A stretch of DNA of 64,000 bases from Bacteroidales bacterium UBA3143 (GCA_002364735.1 DEZB01000035.1:1-64000), one strand, 5' to 3'; shown: positions 9,207 through 17,873, counted from the stretch's first letter. The notes: generated by a model not told the origin, from the letters alone. Numbers and translations: made by a program.

Positions 9207-10088
9207 ATGAAAAATTACCTATATCTGTCATTCTTCCTATTTCTAATTGTTGCCTGTAATGGAGCAAATAATAATACACCAACTGTTTCTGTAACTATTG
9301 AACCTCAACGATATTTTGTTGAGAAAATAGTGGGCGATAAGTTCCAAGTTAATACGATTGTTCCAGCAGGAACCAGCCCAGAGACTTATGACCCCACTCC
9401 TTCTCAAATGGTTGAATTGGGGAAGAGCACTTTGTATTTCAAAGTGGGTTATCTTGGTTTTGAAAACGCTTGGGGAAAGAACTTAGAAGAAAACAATGTG
9501 CATGTCAAGTTAATTAATTTATCCGAAGGTGTTAAGTTGATAGAAGAAGATGAACACTCTGTAGAAATCAATGAGCACGCCGAACATGAAGGACACCATC
9601 ATCATGGAATTGACCCACACATTTGGAGCTCGCCTAAAACAGCACTCATTATGGCCAACAACATACTTAATGCATTGGTTGAGGCAGATGTGGAAAATCA
9701 AAAATATTATCGTGATAACTTCAAGGTGCTTGAAGCAGAAATTATAGAAACAGACAAAATAATAACCGAATTACTGAATAAGGCATTGGTTAAATCATTT
9801 ATTATATATCATCCTGCCTTAGGATATTTTGCGCGTGATTACAATTTGACCCAATATAGTATTGAATTTGAGGGTAAGAGTCCGTCACCTCAGCAACTGA
9901 AGCAAATGATCGATTTTGCGAATGAGCAAGGAATTAAAACTATATTTGTACAAAAAGGATTTGATATTAAAAATGCTGAGTCTCTTGCAAACGAAGTGCA
10001 AGCATCCATACATTCTATTGATCCACTTGCTTACAGTTGGAACGAAGAGCTAATTAAGATTGCTAAAATATTAGGCGATAATGAATAA
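9207..10088 (+). CDS. Zinc/manganese ABC transporter substrate-binding lipoprotein
   Basis: This 293-residue cluster A-I (ZnuA/TroA-like) binding protein captures divalent metal for import. It has a lipoprotein signal (FLFLIVAC, Cys17), then two alpha/beta lobes joined by a long helix. Between the lobes is a His/Glu-rich loop (about 118-136, including HEGHHHH), typical of zinc-specific members. Metal ligands are visible in DPHIW and YHPALGYF. The first His of the usual PHxYEP motif is replaced by Glu (SPETYDPTP), which I believe is common in homologues of this phylum. The gene overlaps the ATPase gene by 8 bp, so the two are co-translated. Zinc is favoured by the His loop; manganese is possible. 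Confidence 0.88.
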   Translation: MKNYLYLSFFLFLIVACNGANNNTPTVSVTIEPQRYFVEKIVGDKFQVNTIVPAGTSPETYDPTPSQMVELGKSTLYFKVGYLGFENAWGKNLEENNVHVKLINLSEGVKLIEEDEHSVEINEHAEHEGHHHHGIDPHIWSSPKTALIMANNILNALVEADVENQKYYRDNFKVLEAEIIETDKIITELLNKALVKSFIIYHPALGYFARDYNLTQYSIEFEGKSPSPQQLKQMIDFANEQGIKTIFVQKGFDIKNAESLANEVQASIHSIDPLAYSWNEELIKIAKILGDNE

Positions 10089-10845
10089 AATTTTAGACAT
10101 ATCTAATCTGTCTGCGGGTTATGAAAATAATCCACAAATAATTAAACACATCTCTTTCTCTGTATATCAGAATGATTTTTTAGGCATTATCGGACCTAAT
10201 GGCGGTGGCAAAACTACTTTACTCCGAACCATAATGGGTTTGATTAAACCAACAGAAGGAAAGATATCTTTCTTCAATGAAGAGGGGAAGAAAGTATCGA
10301 AACTCAATATTGGCTATTTGCCACAATTAAACAAAATTGACCGTAAGTTTCCGATCTCTGTATTTGATGTCATACTTTCTGGGTTGTCTGTAAGTCATAG
10401 ATTGCCCTTTCTCACACTTCCTACTAAATACAAATTGCGCGTACAAGAAGTGGCGGAACAGATGGGTGTGGACAATTTGCTAAAGCGTCCTATTGGTGAA
10501 TTGTCGGGTGGGCAATTGCAACGTGTTCTGTTGGGTAGATCCATCATTGATAACCCCGTATTACTTATACTGGACGAGCCAATCTCGTATGTAGACAAAC
10601 TGTTTGAAACCAACTTCTATAAAATACTGGATGAAATAAATTCCAGAATGGCTATCATATTGGTATCTCATGATATTGGAACGATTCTTTCGATGGTAGA
10701 GAATGTGATGTGTGTTAACCAAGATGCTCATTACCATTGTGGCACAGAAATTTCGCAAGATTGGTTAGATAATGCTTATGATTCGTGCCCATTTGAAATT
10801 GTTGGACATGGTCAGATACCACACAGGGTATTGAAGAAGCATTAA
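10081..10845 (+). CDS. Zinc/manganese ABC transporter ATPase
   Basis: This 254-residue ABC ATPase is of the ZnuC/MntB type. Walker A is GPNGGGKTT (38-46). The signature is LSGGQLQR near 140, Walker B is LLILDEP near 160, and a switch His lies in VSHDIG. It should energise metal import with the lipoprotein encoded immediately upstream, which it overlaps by 8 bp. The integral-membrane permease (ZnuB/MntC) that normally completes this set is not downstream: the next gene is a DUF456 protein. The permease must be elsewhere in the genome or the system is incomplete. Confidence 0.9.
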   Translation: MNKILDISNLSAGYENNPQIIKHISFSVYQNDFLGIIGPNGGGKTTLLRTIMGLIKPTEGKISFFNEEGKKVSKLNIGYLPQLNKIDRKFPISVFDVILSGLSVSHRLPFLTLPTKYKLRVQEVAEQMGVDNLLKRPIGELSGGQLQRVLLGRSIIDNPVLLILDEPISYVDKLFETNFYKILDEINSRMAIILVSHDIGTILSMVENVMCVNQDAHYHCGTEISQDWLDNAYDSCPFEIVGHGQIPHRVLKKH

Positions 10846-10890
10846 GAAAGCTTCAACTATAATTTACAAAAACCTTTATTTCTTATTTAT

Positions 10891-11373
10891 ATGTTAGAAC
10901 CGCTACTTATTGCTTTGGCTTCTATATTCCTTATTATGGGGATTGTCGGTTCAGTATTACCTGTTCTTCCTGGACCGCCACTCTCGTGGTTGGGGTTGTT
11001 GGTGCTCAAATTCGTTCCTTCTGTTAGTCCACATCTTTCATGGATGGTTGTTATTATACTTGGTTTGCTAACATTGCTTATTGCAATACTCGATAATGTA
11101 TTACCCATTTGGACTACAAAAAGAATAGGAGGAAACAAAAAAGTAGTTTGGGGTGCTGGTATTGGTTTCGTTGCAGGATTTTGGTTTGGGCCATTAGGAA
11201 TAATCTTTGGTCCTTTTGTAGGGGCACTACTTGGAGGTCTTATCACGGGATCATCTATAAAACCCGCATTGAAACATGCTTCAGGAGCCTTTATTGGTTT
11301 CTTCGTAGGAATTGTGCTAAAGTTTATAAATTTGGGAGTGTTGGTATATTATTTTGTGAAAGTGTTGATTTGA
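10891..11373 (+). CDS. DUF456 family small membrane protein
   Basis: This 160-residue hydrophobic protein matches the DUF456 pattern. It has an N-terminal helix followed by the conserved GIVGSVLPVLPGPPLSWLG segment (about residues 17-35). Glycine-rich helices follow (about 80-125), including FGPFVGALLGG, and a final membrane helix. Four or five membrane segments are likely, in the inner membrane. No function is established for the family. It follows the ABC ATPase gene by 45 bp and may be read through from it, but nothing indicates that it replaces the missing permease. Confidence 0.8.
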   Translation: MLEPLLIALASIFLIMGIVGSVLPVLPGPPLSWLGLLVLKFVPSVSPHLSWMVVIILGLLTLLIAILDNVLPIWTTKRIGGNKKVVWGAGIGFVAGFWFGPLGIIFGPFVGALLGGLITGSSIKPALKHASGAFIGFFVGIVLKFINLGVLVYYFVKVLI

Positions 11374-11504
11374 ATTTTTTTAAGGAACTCTCGCAATGAC
11401 GCTGATACGCAAAGCCTTTATACATAAAAAGGAATCAAATTTTCATCTGACTCCTTTCTATATTTGTTTTTATCTTCTAAAACCTAATATCTAAAACCCA
11501 ATAC

Positions 11505-12515
11505 CTATTTTTTAAACTCCTTCTCAATTAAATATTCTGCAATTTGCACGGCATTCAAAGCCGCACCTTTTTTAATTTGATCGGATACGCTCCAAAATGT
11601 CAATCCATTTTCATTGGTTAGATCCTTACGAATACGCCCAACAAACACCTCATCTCTTCCTTCGAGAAACAATGGCATTGGATATTCCTGATTTTTAGTG
11701 TCATCCATAAGTATCACTCCTGGAGTATTTGCAAAAGCATTTTTAGCTTCTTCCACAGATATAGGTTTTTCTGTTTCAACCCATACAGATTCGGAATGTG
11801 CACGCAATACTGGGACACGAATACAAGTTGCACTTACTTTAATGTCAGAGTGCATAATCTTGCGTGTTTCGTTAAACATTTTCAACTCTTCTTTGGTGTA
11901 GCCATTGTCAGTAAATGAGTCTACTTGAGGAATTAAGTTGTATGCCAATTGATATGCGAATTTAGAAACTGTTGTGTCTTCACCTCGCTGAATTTGTGCA
12001 TATTGTTCTTGTAGTTCGTCCATTGCAGCTGCTCCTGCACCCGATGCAGCTTGATAAGTGGAAACATGCACTTTTGTGATGTGTGATATGTCTTCAATAG
12101 CCTTCAATGATACCACCAATTGTGTAGTGGTGCAATTTGGATTAGCTATTATGTTGCGTGGACGATTCAATGCGTCTTCGGCATTCAGTTCTGGCACCAC
12201 CAACGGAACATCATCATCCATTCTGAAAGCACTTGAATTGTCAATCATTATGGCTCCATGTTTGGTAATGGTTGAAGCAAAGTCTAAAGATATACCACCA
12301 CCTGCAGATACGAAAGCGATGTCAATATCCTTGAAGTCGTCGTTGTGCTGTAGCTCTATCACTTCTATTTTTTTATCTCTAAAAGTATATACTTTTCCTG
12401 CACTGCGAGCAGAGCCGAATAACTTTAGATTCTCTACTGGGAAATTTCTTTCAGTTAATACGCTCAAAAGTTCTTGTCCAACCGCACCGCTAATGCCTAC
12501 AATTGCTATATTCAT
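11505..12515 (-). CDS. asd: Aspartate-semialdehyde dehydrogenase
   Basis: This 336-residue enzyme converts aspartyl-4-phosphate and NADPH to aspartate-4-semialdehyde, the branch point for lysine/DAP, threonine and methionine. The NADP-binding GISGAVGQELL motif is at 7-17, the catalytic cysteine sits in NPNCTTTQ (about 126-133), and a substrate-binding RVPVLRAHSE block lies near 230. The length is normal. It forms a pathway pair with the aspartate kinase at 1893-3281 but is not in one operon with it. It is convergent with the DUF456 gene; the 131 bp between them show no strong terminator. Confidence 0.95.
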   Translation of the reverse strand: MNIAIVGISGAVGQELLSVLTERNFPVENLKLFGSARSAGKVYTFRDKKIEVIELQHNDDFKDIDIAFVSAGGGISLDFASTITKHGAIMIDNSSAFRMDDDVPLVVPELNAEDALNRPRNIIANPNCTTTQLVVSLKAIEDISHITKVHVSTYQAASGAGAAAMDELQEQYAQIQRGEDTTVSKFAYQLAYNLIPQVDSFTDNGYTKEELKMFNETRKIMHSDIKVSATCIRVPVLRAHSESVWVETEKPISVEEAKNAFANTPGVILMDDTKNQEYPMPLFLEGRDEVFVGRIRKDLTNENGLTFWSVSDQIKKGAALNAVQIAEYLIEKEFKK

Positions 12516-12800
12516 TTCTATAGTTTATTATTTGGTTTACTGAATTATCTTATTGTACTTGACTCTGCAAAAATAGAAACTATTTGCCCAATTATTAAAT
12601 AATCAAACAACTTTATTGATGTTTAGGTGTCATTTTATTAATTATTTAGCTAATAATAGGGCTAAATGATTATTTGGTGTTCGTTTGTAGAGCATCTTGT
12701 CTTAATATAATTTCTTGCAACAGTACAAAAATGCTGAAGATTAATTTAATATTTGATGCTGTTTTAAATATATATATATTGACTCGTAGGACGCATTGAT

Positions 12801-13715
12801 TTACAAAGCTATTACCTTCCCCTCAAACGCTAATTCAGTTTTTGGAAATACAGCTTGTGCTTCATGCAACAAAGTTTCCAATTCTGTATAACGGGAAGAA
12901 AAATGACCAACCACCAGTTTTTCAACTTCAGCCATTTTTGCTATTTCTGCAGCTTGTCGTGCAGTGGAGTGTGCTGTCTTCTCTGCTCTATTTAGTTCTG
13001 ATTCGGCAAAAGTAGCCTCGTGATACAATACGTCTACACCTTTTATATGGGGAACAATCGATTTGTCATACGCCGTGTCAGAACAATAGGCATAGGAACG
13101 AGATGGATTGGGAGGTGTAGTTAGGTGCAAATTGTCAATTACATCACCCTCTGGTGTGACAAAGTCTGCTCCCAACTTAATATTATTAATTTCGCGAATA
13201 GGGATGTTGTAAAAGTCAATCATTTCCCGTTTAATGTGTCGCATGTTTTCTTTTTCCTTAAAAAGAAATCCTGTAGTAGCGATGCGGTGTTTTAATGGAA
13301 AAGAACTTATACTAATTGATTTGTTTTCATAAATAAGATTAAATCCGCTTTTAGTGATAGGAACAATATTTACATTGTAAGAAAGATTCTTGCAAAAAAA
13401 GTTGAGTATAGGTCTCAATAAAGTCTCCATTTCTATGTGAGCATAAATAGTCAAATCTGCGGTTCTACCCAAAAGTCCTAAAGTGGAGATAAGTCCAGGC
13501 AGTCCAAAAACATGATCCCCATGCAAGTGGGATATAAAGATGCTGTGAAGCTTGCTCATTCTTGCACCAAGTTTTCTCATTTGCAATTGAGTCCCCTCAC
13601 CACAATCTATCATAAACAACTTGCCATTCATTTCCACCAATTGAGATGAAGGCATGTGCATTGTAGTGGGTAAAGCTGAACCGCAACCTAATATTTTGAC
13701 TTCGAACTTTGTCAT
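12801..13715 (-). CDS. rnz: Ribonuclease Z
   Basis: This 304-residue zinc-dependent metallo-beta-lactamase-fold endonuclease processes the 3' ends of tRNA precursors. Its motifs are the metal-binding SHLHGDHVFGLPG (about 63-75), HRIATTGFLF, YCSDTAYD, LYHEATF and a C-terminal GHFSSRY. The two active-site residues after the HLHGDH core are preserved. The length is that of the short bacterial RNase Z form. The 253 bp upstream (13716-13968) hold only a possible short coding remnant. Confidence 0.94.
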   Translation of the reverse strand: MTKFEVKILGCGSALPTTMHMPSSQLVEMNGKLFMIDCGEGTQLQMRKLGARMSKLHSIFISHLHGDHVFGLPGLISTLGLLGRTADLTIYAHIEMETLLRPILNFFCKNLSYNVNIVPITKSGFNLIYENKSISISSFPLKHRIATTGFLFKEKENMRHIKREMIDFYNIPIREINNIKLGADFVTPEGDVIDNLHLTTPPNPSRSYAYCSDTAYDKSIVPHIKGVDVLYHEATFAESELNRAEKTAHSTARQAAEIAKMAEVEKLVVGHFSSRYTELETLLHEAQAVFPKTELAFEGKVIAL

Positions 13716-13774
13716 TTATCTTTTTACTCTGTTTAATAGATTTGAATTAATCTCTGTGTTTACATACTCAATCA

Positions 13775-13912
13775 CTACAATGGGTTTTCTTTTACAAATA
13801 GTACGAATATTTGTTCTCCTTTCTGTTTCAAATTCTGCATCTCAGAAGTTGCTATACGAGTTACTTCCGAACCAGTTTCTGCCAATGAGTTAATTACACC
13901 TAAAATATTTTT
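13775..13912 (-). pseudogene. Possible short coding remnant upstream of rnz
   Basis: On the minus strand, an open frame of 45 codons runs from just after a TGA at 13915 to a TAG at 13777. It has no ATG at its head. The translation is composition-balanced and protein-like, with SLAETGSEV early and GEQIFVLFVKENPL at the end. Its upstream end sits in a tandem duplication of AATATTTTTTCAGT (two 14-bp copies, about 13903-13931), which could have broken a longer gene. I do not recognise the family. A non-ATG small gene is possible; chance is also possible. Confidence 0.3.
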
Positions 13913-13968
13913 TCAGTAATATTTTTTCAGTGGTGTTGATCCAATTTAATCAAACAGAAAATTCCAGC

Positions 13969-15063
13969 CTATTGTTCCGTCAGGTAGGTTAATACAGGAT
14001 AGTGATCGGAGTACTTAACATTGTCCACAGTCGTTTTATGTGACTTTAGGTTTTTGCTGTGCAATATATAGTCAATCCTGAATAGAAAGAAATCTTCGTA
14101 ATAGGTAATACCTGGTCCAAAGCCTGTAGAAGCATATGCATCTGTAAGGTTTCCTTTCATTTTTTTGTAAGTGTAGGAGATTGGGGTATCGTTAAAATCA
14201 CCGCAGATTATCAGTTTATCATATGCTTGTCTGTCAATGTATTCATTTATTTTTTGCACTTGAGCAGCTCTTTTAGTATAGCCTCGTCCTAATCGCTTTC
14301 TTATATTAGAGGTTACTTCATTTAGCGTCTGCGAATCTCTTTTTGCCAATAAGTTTCCATATAGTTTCTTATCTGATGACGATATTTTGTTTGACTCCAA
14401 GTGATTGTTAGCTACTAAGTATGTCTCGCCATTCACATCTATGTTGTAAACGGCTGCACCGTTGTATGATCCTTTAAATGTGAATTCGCGCGTGCTTGTG
14501 ATAGGATATTTTGAAAAGCAAGCAAGACCATATGTATGATACTTGCCAGAATATTCTAAACCAGTAATTGATCGGTAAGGGTATTCGTTAAGAATTTTAT
14601 TCACATCTTTTTGAGTAAGCAAGGATTTGCCTGTTTTGCTAATCATATATTCTTGCAAACAAACTATATCGGCGTCTGTTTTTGCAATATATTCTAAAAG
14701 AGGATGGGCAGAGTTGCGTCTTGCTTCACCCAGAAAACCCATAACGTTATAGGTTAGTACTTTCAAACTTTTCTCGGGAATGGTTTGTGACTTAAGGTTT
14801 AGAGGAAAGAAAGTTGTTATAGGTTTAGTACAAACTATTAAAGCAATTGAAATGACTATGACAAACTTCCATTTTTTGAAAATGATCCAGAATATCAAGC
14901 ACAAAACATTTGTCAGAAGAATGATAGGGAATGCAATTCCCATAAATGAGAAAAAAGATGTTCTAAGTGGTGAAACGTACCATGCAGGAAAAGATAACAA
15001 CAGCAGAAGTATGGAAATGATAGTGACAACAAGAACTATTGCTTTAATTATTTTCTGTATCAT
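13969..15063 (-). CDS. Endonuclease/exonuclease/phosphatase family membrane protein
   Basis: This 364-residue protein has three hydrophobic N-terminal segments (about 7-28, 38-62 and 66-85) followed by an EEP-fold catalytic domain (about 100-362). Active-site motifs are LTYNVMGF, IVCLQEYM with the metal-binding Glu, ICGDFNDTP, and the terminal YSDHYPVL with the catalytic His. The topology places the domain outside the inner membrane. Family members cleave phosphodiester bonds in nucleic acids, inositol phosphates or sphingolipids, so the substrate cannot be stated. It lies 18 bp downstream of the rhomboid genes in the same direction and probably shares their operon. Confidence 0.88.
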   Translation of the reverse strand: MIQKIIKAIVLVVTIISILLLLLSFPAWYVSPLRTSFFSFMGIAFPIILLTNVLCLIFWIIFKKWKFVIVISIALIVCTKPITTFFPLNLKSQTIPEKSLKVLTYNVMGFLGEARRNSAHPLLEYIAKTDADIVCLQEYMISKTGKSLLTQKDVNKILNEYPYRSITGLEYSGKYHTYGLACFSKYPITSTREFTFKGSYNGAAVYNIDVNGETYLVANNHLESNKISSSDKKLYGNLLAKRDSQTLNEVTSNIRKRLGRGYTKRAAQVQKINEYIDRQAYDKLIICGDFNDTPISYTYKKMKGNLTDAYASTGFGPGITYYEDFFLFRIDYILHSKNLKSHKTTVDNVKYSDHYPVLTYLTEQ

Positions 15064-15081
15064 TTAAAAATGAGCATTTAT

Positions 15082-15969
15082 TTATTTTTCACCTGCATCA
15101 AATAGTTGACGCTTTTCTTCCGCAGTCAAGCTGCTATAACCAGATTGCTTTAGTTTATCAAGTATGGCATCTATCTTCTTAGACTCTTGCGTTTTTCTAT
15201 AATTGAAATCGTAATCTGACTCAGCTCTTTTAAAAACTACTTTGTGTGCTCCTTTATCTTTTCTCTTTTTGAATAGATTCGCAATTCGATCTAAAAATCG
15301 GCTAATTGGCAGTGTAAAGTCTTTTCCTTTTTTGTATTGCGTTGCAAACAGGTATCCCACAATAGCACCGCCAATATGTGCAACATGTCCACCCGGATTA
15401 TTTCCACTGCTCAATGAGAAGAAATCTATTACAAATATAACCAATGCGATGTATATAATTTTTACACGTCCAAACAAGAAGAGGTTTAAAGTAGCATCTG
15501 TTCTATAAAATGCTGCCGCCATCACAATGGCCATTACTGAAGCAGAAGCACCAATCATAACTCCTGGACCACTTTCCAAGTATAAAGGAATAGTATTGTA
15601 AGCAATTATAAAGAAGAATGCTCCTGCCAGCCCACCTAAAACGTAAAGGCTGCCTAATGTTCGGTCGTTGAAATAGCTTAGGAATATATTGCCAAACCAA
15701 TAGAGCCAAAGCATATTGAAGAGGATGTGCATGAATCCTTCATGTACAAACATGTAAGTGAATGGTGTCCAAAATCGGCTCAACAAAACATTGAAATGTG
15801 AAGGAACCGCCAAAAAACTGAGCAGGTTAAGGCTCTCCAATCGAAACAGGGTTACAATTACATAAAGCACTTGAATAATAACGAATATACCTACATTTAT
15901 GAAAATGAATTTCATAAGTATATTGCCACTATTAAACCTACTTTTTATTGTTTCAAAAATTTCTGACAT
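15082..15969 (-). CDS. Rhomboid family intramembrane serine protease with C-terminal tail domain
   Basis: This 295-residue rhomboid protease cuts transmembrane helices of substrate proteins within the inner membrane. Six membrane segments span about 20-215. The catalytic Ser142 is in IGASAS, where the usual GxSG has Ala in the last position, and His198 is in HVAHIGG. The early HxxxN motif is present in MHILFNMLW. A soluble tail (about 215-295) ends in a short helical motif, DAILDKLKQSGYSSLTAEEK, resembling DUF6576. That motif is often attached to rhomboids in this phylum. The start overlaps the end of the upstream rhomboid gene by 17 bp. Confidence 0.9.
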   Translation of the reverse strand: MSEIFETIKSRFNSGNILMKFIFINVGIFVIIQVLYVIVTLFRLESLNLLSFLAVPSHFNVLLSRFWTPFTYMFVHEGFMHILFNMLWLYWFGNIFLSYFNDRTLGSLYVLGGLAGAFFFIIAYNTIPLYLESGPGVMIGASASVMAIVMAAAFYRTDATLNLFLFGRVKIIYIALVIFVIDFFSLSSGNNPGGHVAHIGGAIVGYLFATQYKKGKDFTLPISRFLDRIANLFKKRKDKGAHKVVFKRAESDYDFNYRKTQESKKIDAILDKLKQSGYSSLTAEEKRQLFDAGEK

Positions 15970-16714
15970 TTTTTTTATCTTTCTTTTTCCAGTATAATAT
16001 TACAAATATACCAAAAAACATTCCACCTAAGTGCGCAAAATGAGCTACATTATCTCCTGGTAGGTATGCCAATCCAAAAAATAGTTCTGAAAGACCATAT
16101 AAAATGACCAACCACTTTGCTTTAATGGGGAATGGAAATGGAATAATAAATAATGGAATATTTGGGAACAGCATGCCAAATGCAAGCAGTATGCCAAACA
16201 CTGCACCCGAAGCACCTATCGTTCCAGTGTTCATTAATAAATTGAGGGTTCCTTTAGCTGCATCGGTGTAGTTCATGTTTTGTTCCAGCAATTGACGCCC
16301 TTGTTCATACACATCATATATCGCATCTGACGAAAGGCCGCTTTTAACAGAATACATACGTATTCCCACTACCAACATTTGAATCAATGCTGCGCCTATT
16401 CCAGTTATAAAGTAATAAGTTAAAAATCTTTTTGGACCCCATATTTGTTCCAATAAACGTCCGAACATAAACACTGCAAACATATTAAAAAATACATGAC
16501 CGAAAGAATGCGGATCATGTAAAAACATGTAAGTGACTAATTGATATATTCTGAAATTTGAGGATTCGAAATAGTACAGTCCTAAATAATCTGAGAGGTC
16601 AATTCCTTTTTGCATCAAAACCATTTGTCCCAGCCATACAATTAAGTTGATGATTAGAATATTCTTGCAAACGGTAGGAATTCCACTAAAAAAACTCGAT
16701 CGAGCTTGTTGCAT
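15953..16714 (-). CDS. Rhomboid family intramembrane serine protease
   Basis: This 254-residue second rhomboid is divergent from its neighbour. I chose the ATG at 16714: the frame is open to 16786, but upstream residues look like untranslated sequence and the MQQARSS start gives a normal rhomboid N-terminus. The catalytic Ser169 sits in IGASGAVFG, a canonical GxSG motif, and His228 in AHFAHLGG. A loop of about 40 residues between membrane segments (about 120-160) is longer than in the partner. The 17-bp overlap suggests that the two proteases are made together, perhaps with distinct substrates or as paralogues after an old duplication. Confidence 0.88.
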   Translation of the reverse strand: MQQARSSFFSGIPTVCKNILIINLIVWLGQMVLMQKGIDLSDYLGLYYFESSNFRIYQLVTYMFLHDPHSFGHVFFNMFAVFMFGRLLEQIWGPKRFLTYYFITGIGAALIQMLVVGIRMYSVKSGLSSDAIYDVYEQGRQLLEQNMNYTDAAKGTLNLLMNTGTIGASGAVFGILLAFGMLFPNIPLFIIPFPFPIKAKWLVILYGLSELFFGLAYLPGDNVAHFAHLGGMFFGIFVILYWKKKDKKNVRNF

Positions 16715-16831
16715 TCGTTGTTTATTTTGTGTGTTTAGGAGGCAAAAATACAGATTATTTCCGTTATAAGAGTAGTTTTGGAGCATTATTGGGTTTTTTT
16801 TCGTTATTCGACATACTTTTTTACTTATTTC

Positions 16832-16862
16832 TTGATAGTTGTTGATTTATAATCTATATTTG
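16832..16862 (+). promoter_or_regulatory. Promoter of the HU gene
   Basis: TTG at 16832-16834, 20 bases, then TATATTTG at 16855-16862: a full match to the TTG-N19-21-TAnnTTTG consensus. The start codon lies 57 bp downstream of the -7 box. Confidence 0.65.
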
Positions 16863-16918
16863 GCATATGAATAGGGCTAAGCCTTAATGTTATATGTTTA
16901 ATTTATTATCGTTTTCTT

Positions 16919-17185
16919 ATGAACAAATCAGAATTAGTTAGTGCAGTTGCCCAAAAATCTGGGTTAACAAAAGTTGATGCTAAAAAAGCATTGGACGGTG
17001 TATTGGAAGCAATTGGTGAAGAATTGAAGAATGACGGAAGAGTTGTTCTTGTTGGTTTTGGAACTTTTTCAGTAACTGAAAGAAGTGCACGTAAAGGAAT
17101 TAATCCTCGCACAAAAGAGCCTATTGACATCGCTGCAAAAAAAGTAGTTAAATTTAAAGCTGGTTCAGAATTGAGCGCTTTATAA
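16919..17185 (+). CDS. hup: HU family DNA-binding protein
   Basis: This 88-residue HU/IHF-type nucleoid protein bends DNA as a dimer. The whole domain is present: helical MNKSELVSAVAQKSGL (1-16), then GRVVLVGFGTFSV (40-52). The flexible arm with RKGINPRTKEPI (58-69) carries the conserved Asn-Pro at the intercalating tip. Basic residues follow (KKVVKFKAG). The size and sequence are those of a standard HU rather than the longer mobile-element or phage variants. It is monocistronic, with its own promoter and a terminator 24 bp after the stop. Confidence 0.95.
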   Translation: MNKSELVSAVAQKSGLTKVDAKKALDGVLEAIGEELKNDGRVVLVGFGTFSVTERSARKGINPRTKEPIDIAAKKVVKFKAGSELSAL

Positions 17186-17208
17186 GAACTTTCTTTTTTA
17201 GACTTATT

Positions 17209-17242
17209 AAAAGGGAGCAAATTAGATATTTGTTCCTTTTTT
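17209..17242 (+). terminator. Intrinsic terminator after HU
   Basis: The arms AAAAGGGAGCAAAT (17209-17222) and ATTTGTTCCTTTT (17228-17240) form a hairpin with one bulge and one G-U pair. A T tract continues to 17242. Confidence 0.75.
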
Positions 17243-17620
17243 CATTTTATATAAAAAGCATTTGTGAAATATTTCTCGTTTAGAGAACGATTAAGTTGTA
17301 TTTGAAAAATATTTTTGCTGCTCAATTATTTTTGCAATTCAAGTTGAGTTATACTACATAAGGTTCTACTCCTATCCAAACCTACTATATAACTAAATCT
17401 TAACTTGCTGTATATGAGTGCTTTTAAAGCAGGTTTAAAGTTATTTTTTAGATGTTCGCTAAAAATAGCGTGGTTGACTTAGTCTCCGTTATAAATTACA
17501 CAACTCAAAGCTTATTACCTTACTTCTAAATAATCTGGGCTTACAACAATCGTATAAATAAGCATTCATCTTTTAATAGACTCATTCTTTACTTAAACAC
17601 AGAGTTTCACTGCTGATCCC
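17243..17620. other. Non-coding stretch before the tRNA fragment
   Basis: This AT-rich stretch has no open frame of useful size, no convincing promoter and no match to the 5' half of a tRNA. It could be the decayed remnant of an element that once sat at the tRNA-Lys gene, but nothing in it proves that. Confidence 0.5.
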
Positions 17621-17668
17621 AAATGACTCTTAATCATAGGATCGTGGGTTCGATTCCCATCGGGGTCA
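17621..17668 (+). tRNA. tRNA-Lys(CUU) 3' half, 5' half missing
   Basis: The sequence reproduces the 3' half of a tRNA-Lys. An anticodon stem-loop has four pairs and loop CTCTTAA (anticodon CTT). A 5-base variable loop follows, then a T arm with stem GTGGG/CCCAT around TTCGATT. The acceptor strand CGGGGTC and discriminator A end the fragment. The 26 bases upstream contain no D arm and no GACCCCG to pair with the acceptor, so a functional tRNA cannot fold. Such 3' fragments are typical of attachment sites left by elements that integrate into tRNA genes. It is followed by its own hairpin terminator. Confidence 0.75.
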
Positions 17669-17674
17669 TTAAGC

Positions 17675-17713
17675 AAAAGTGTATCTACTTAAATTATTAG
17701 TAGAAACACTTTT
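17675..17713 (+). terminator. Hairpin terminator after the tRNA-Lys fragment
   Basis: AAAAGTGTATCTA (17675-17687) pairs with TAGAAACACTTTT (17701-17713), 12 of 13 pairs, loop 13 bases, followed by T-rich sequence. It begins six bases after the tRNA discriminator position. Confidence 0.65.
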
Positions 17714-17873
17714 TCTGTTTATTAAAGGCATTAATAGCAATCTAAATTGGCAAGAACCACAAAGAAAAACCAAACTTTAAAACCCTCACTTCAATTATTT
17801 TTCGTTTCTTTGAATAATAAAGTTGCATTATCGGGTTGCATCTACAATTCTAACAGTTTTAATTTGAATTAGT

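Noticed and set aside
12058..12543. 161-codon plus-strand frame opposite asd
   Set aside because: asd is unmistakable on the other strand, with its catalytic Cys motif inside this interval.
13654..13893. 79-codon plus-strand frame over the rnz start
   Set aside because: Its first third is antisense to rnz and the rest shows no conserved pattern; the opposite strand looks more protein-like.
17595..17668. Complete tRNA-Lys gene
   Set aside because: There is no D arm, and the seven bases needed to pair with the CGGGGTC acceptor strand are missing upstream.
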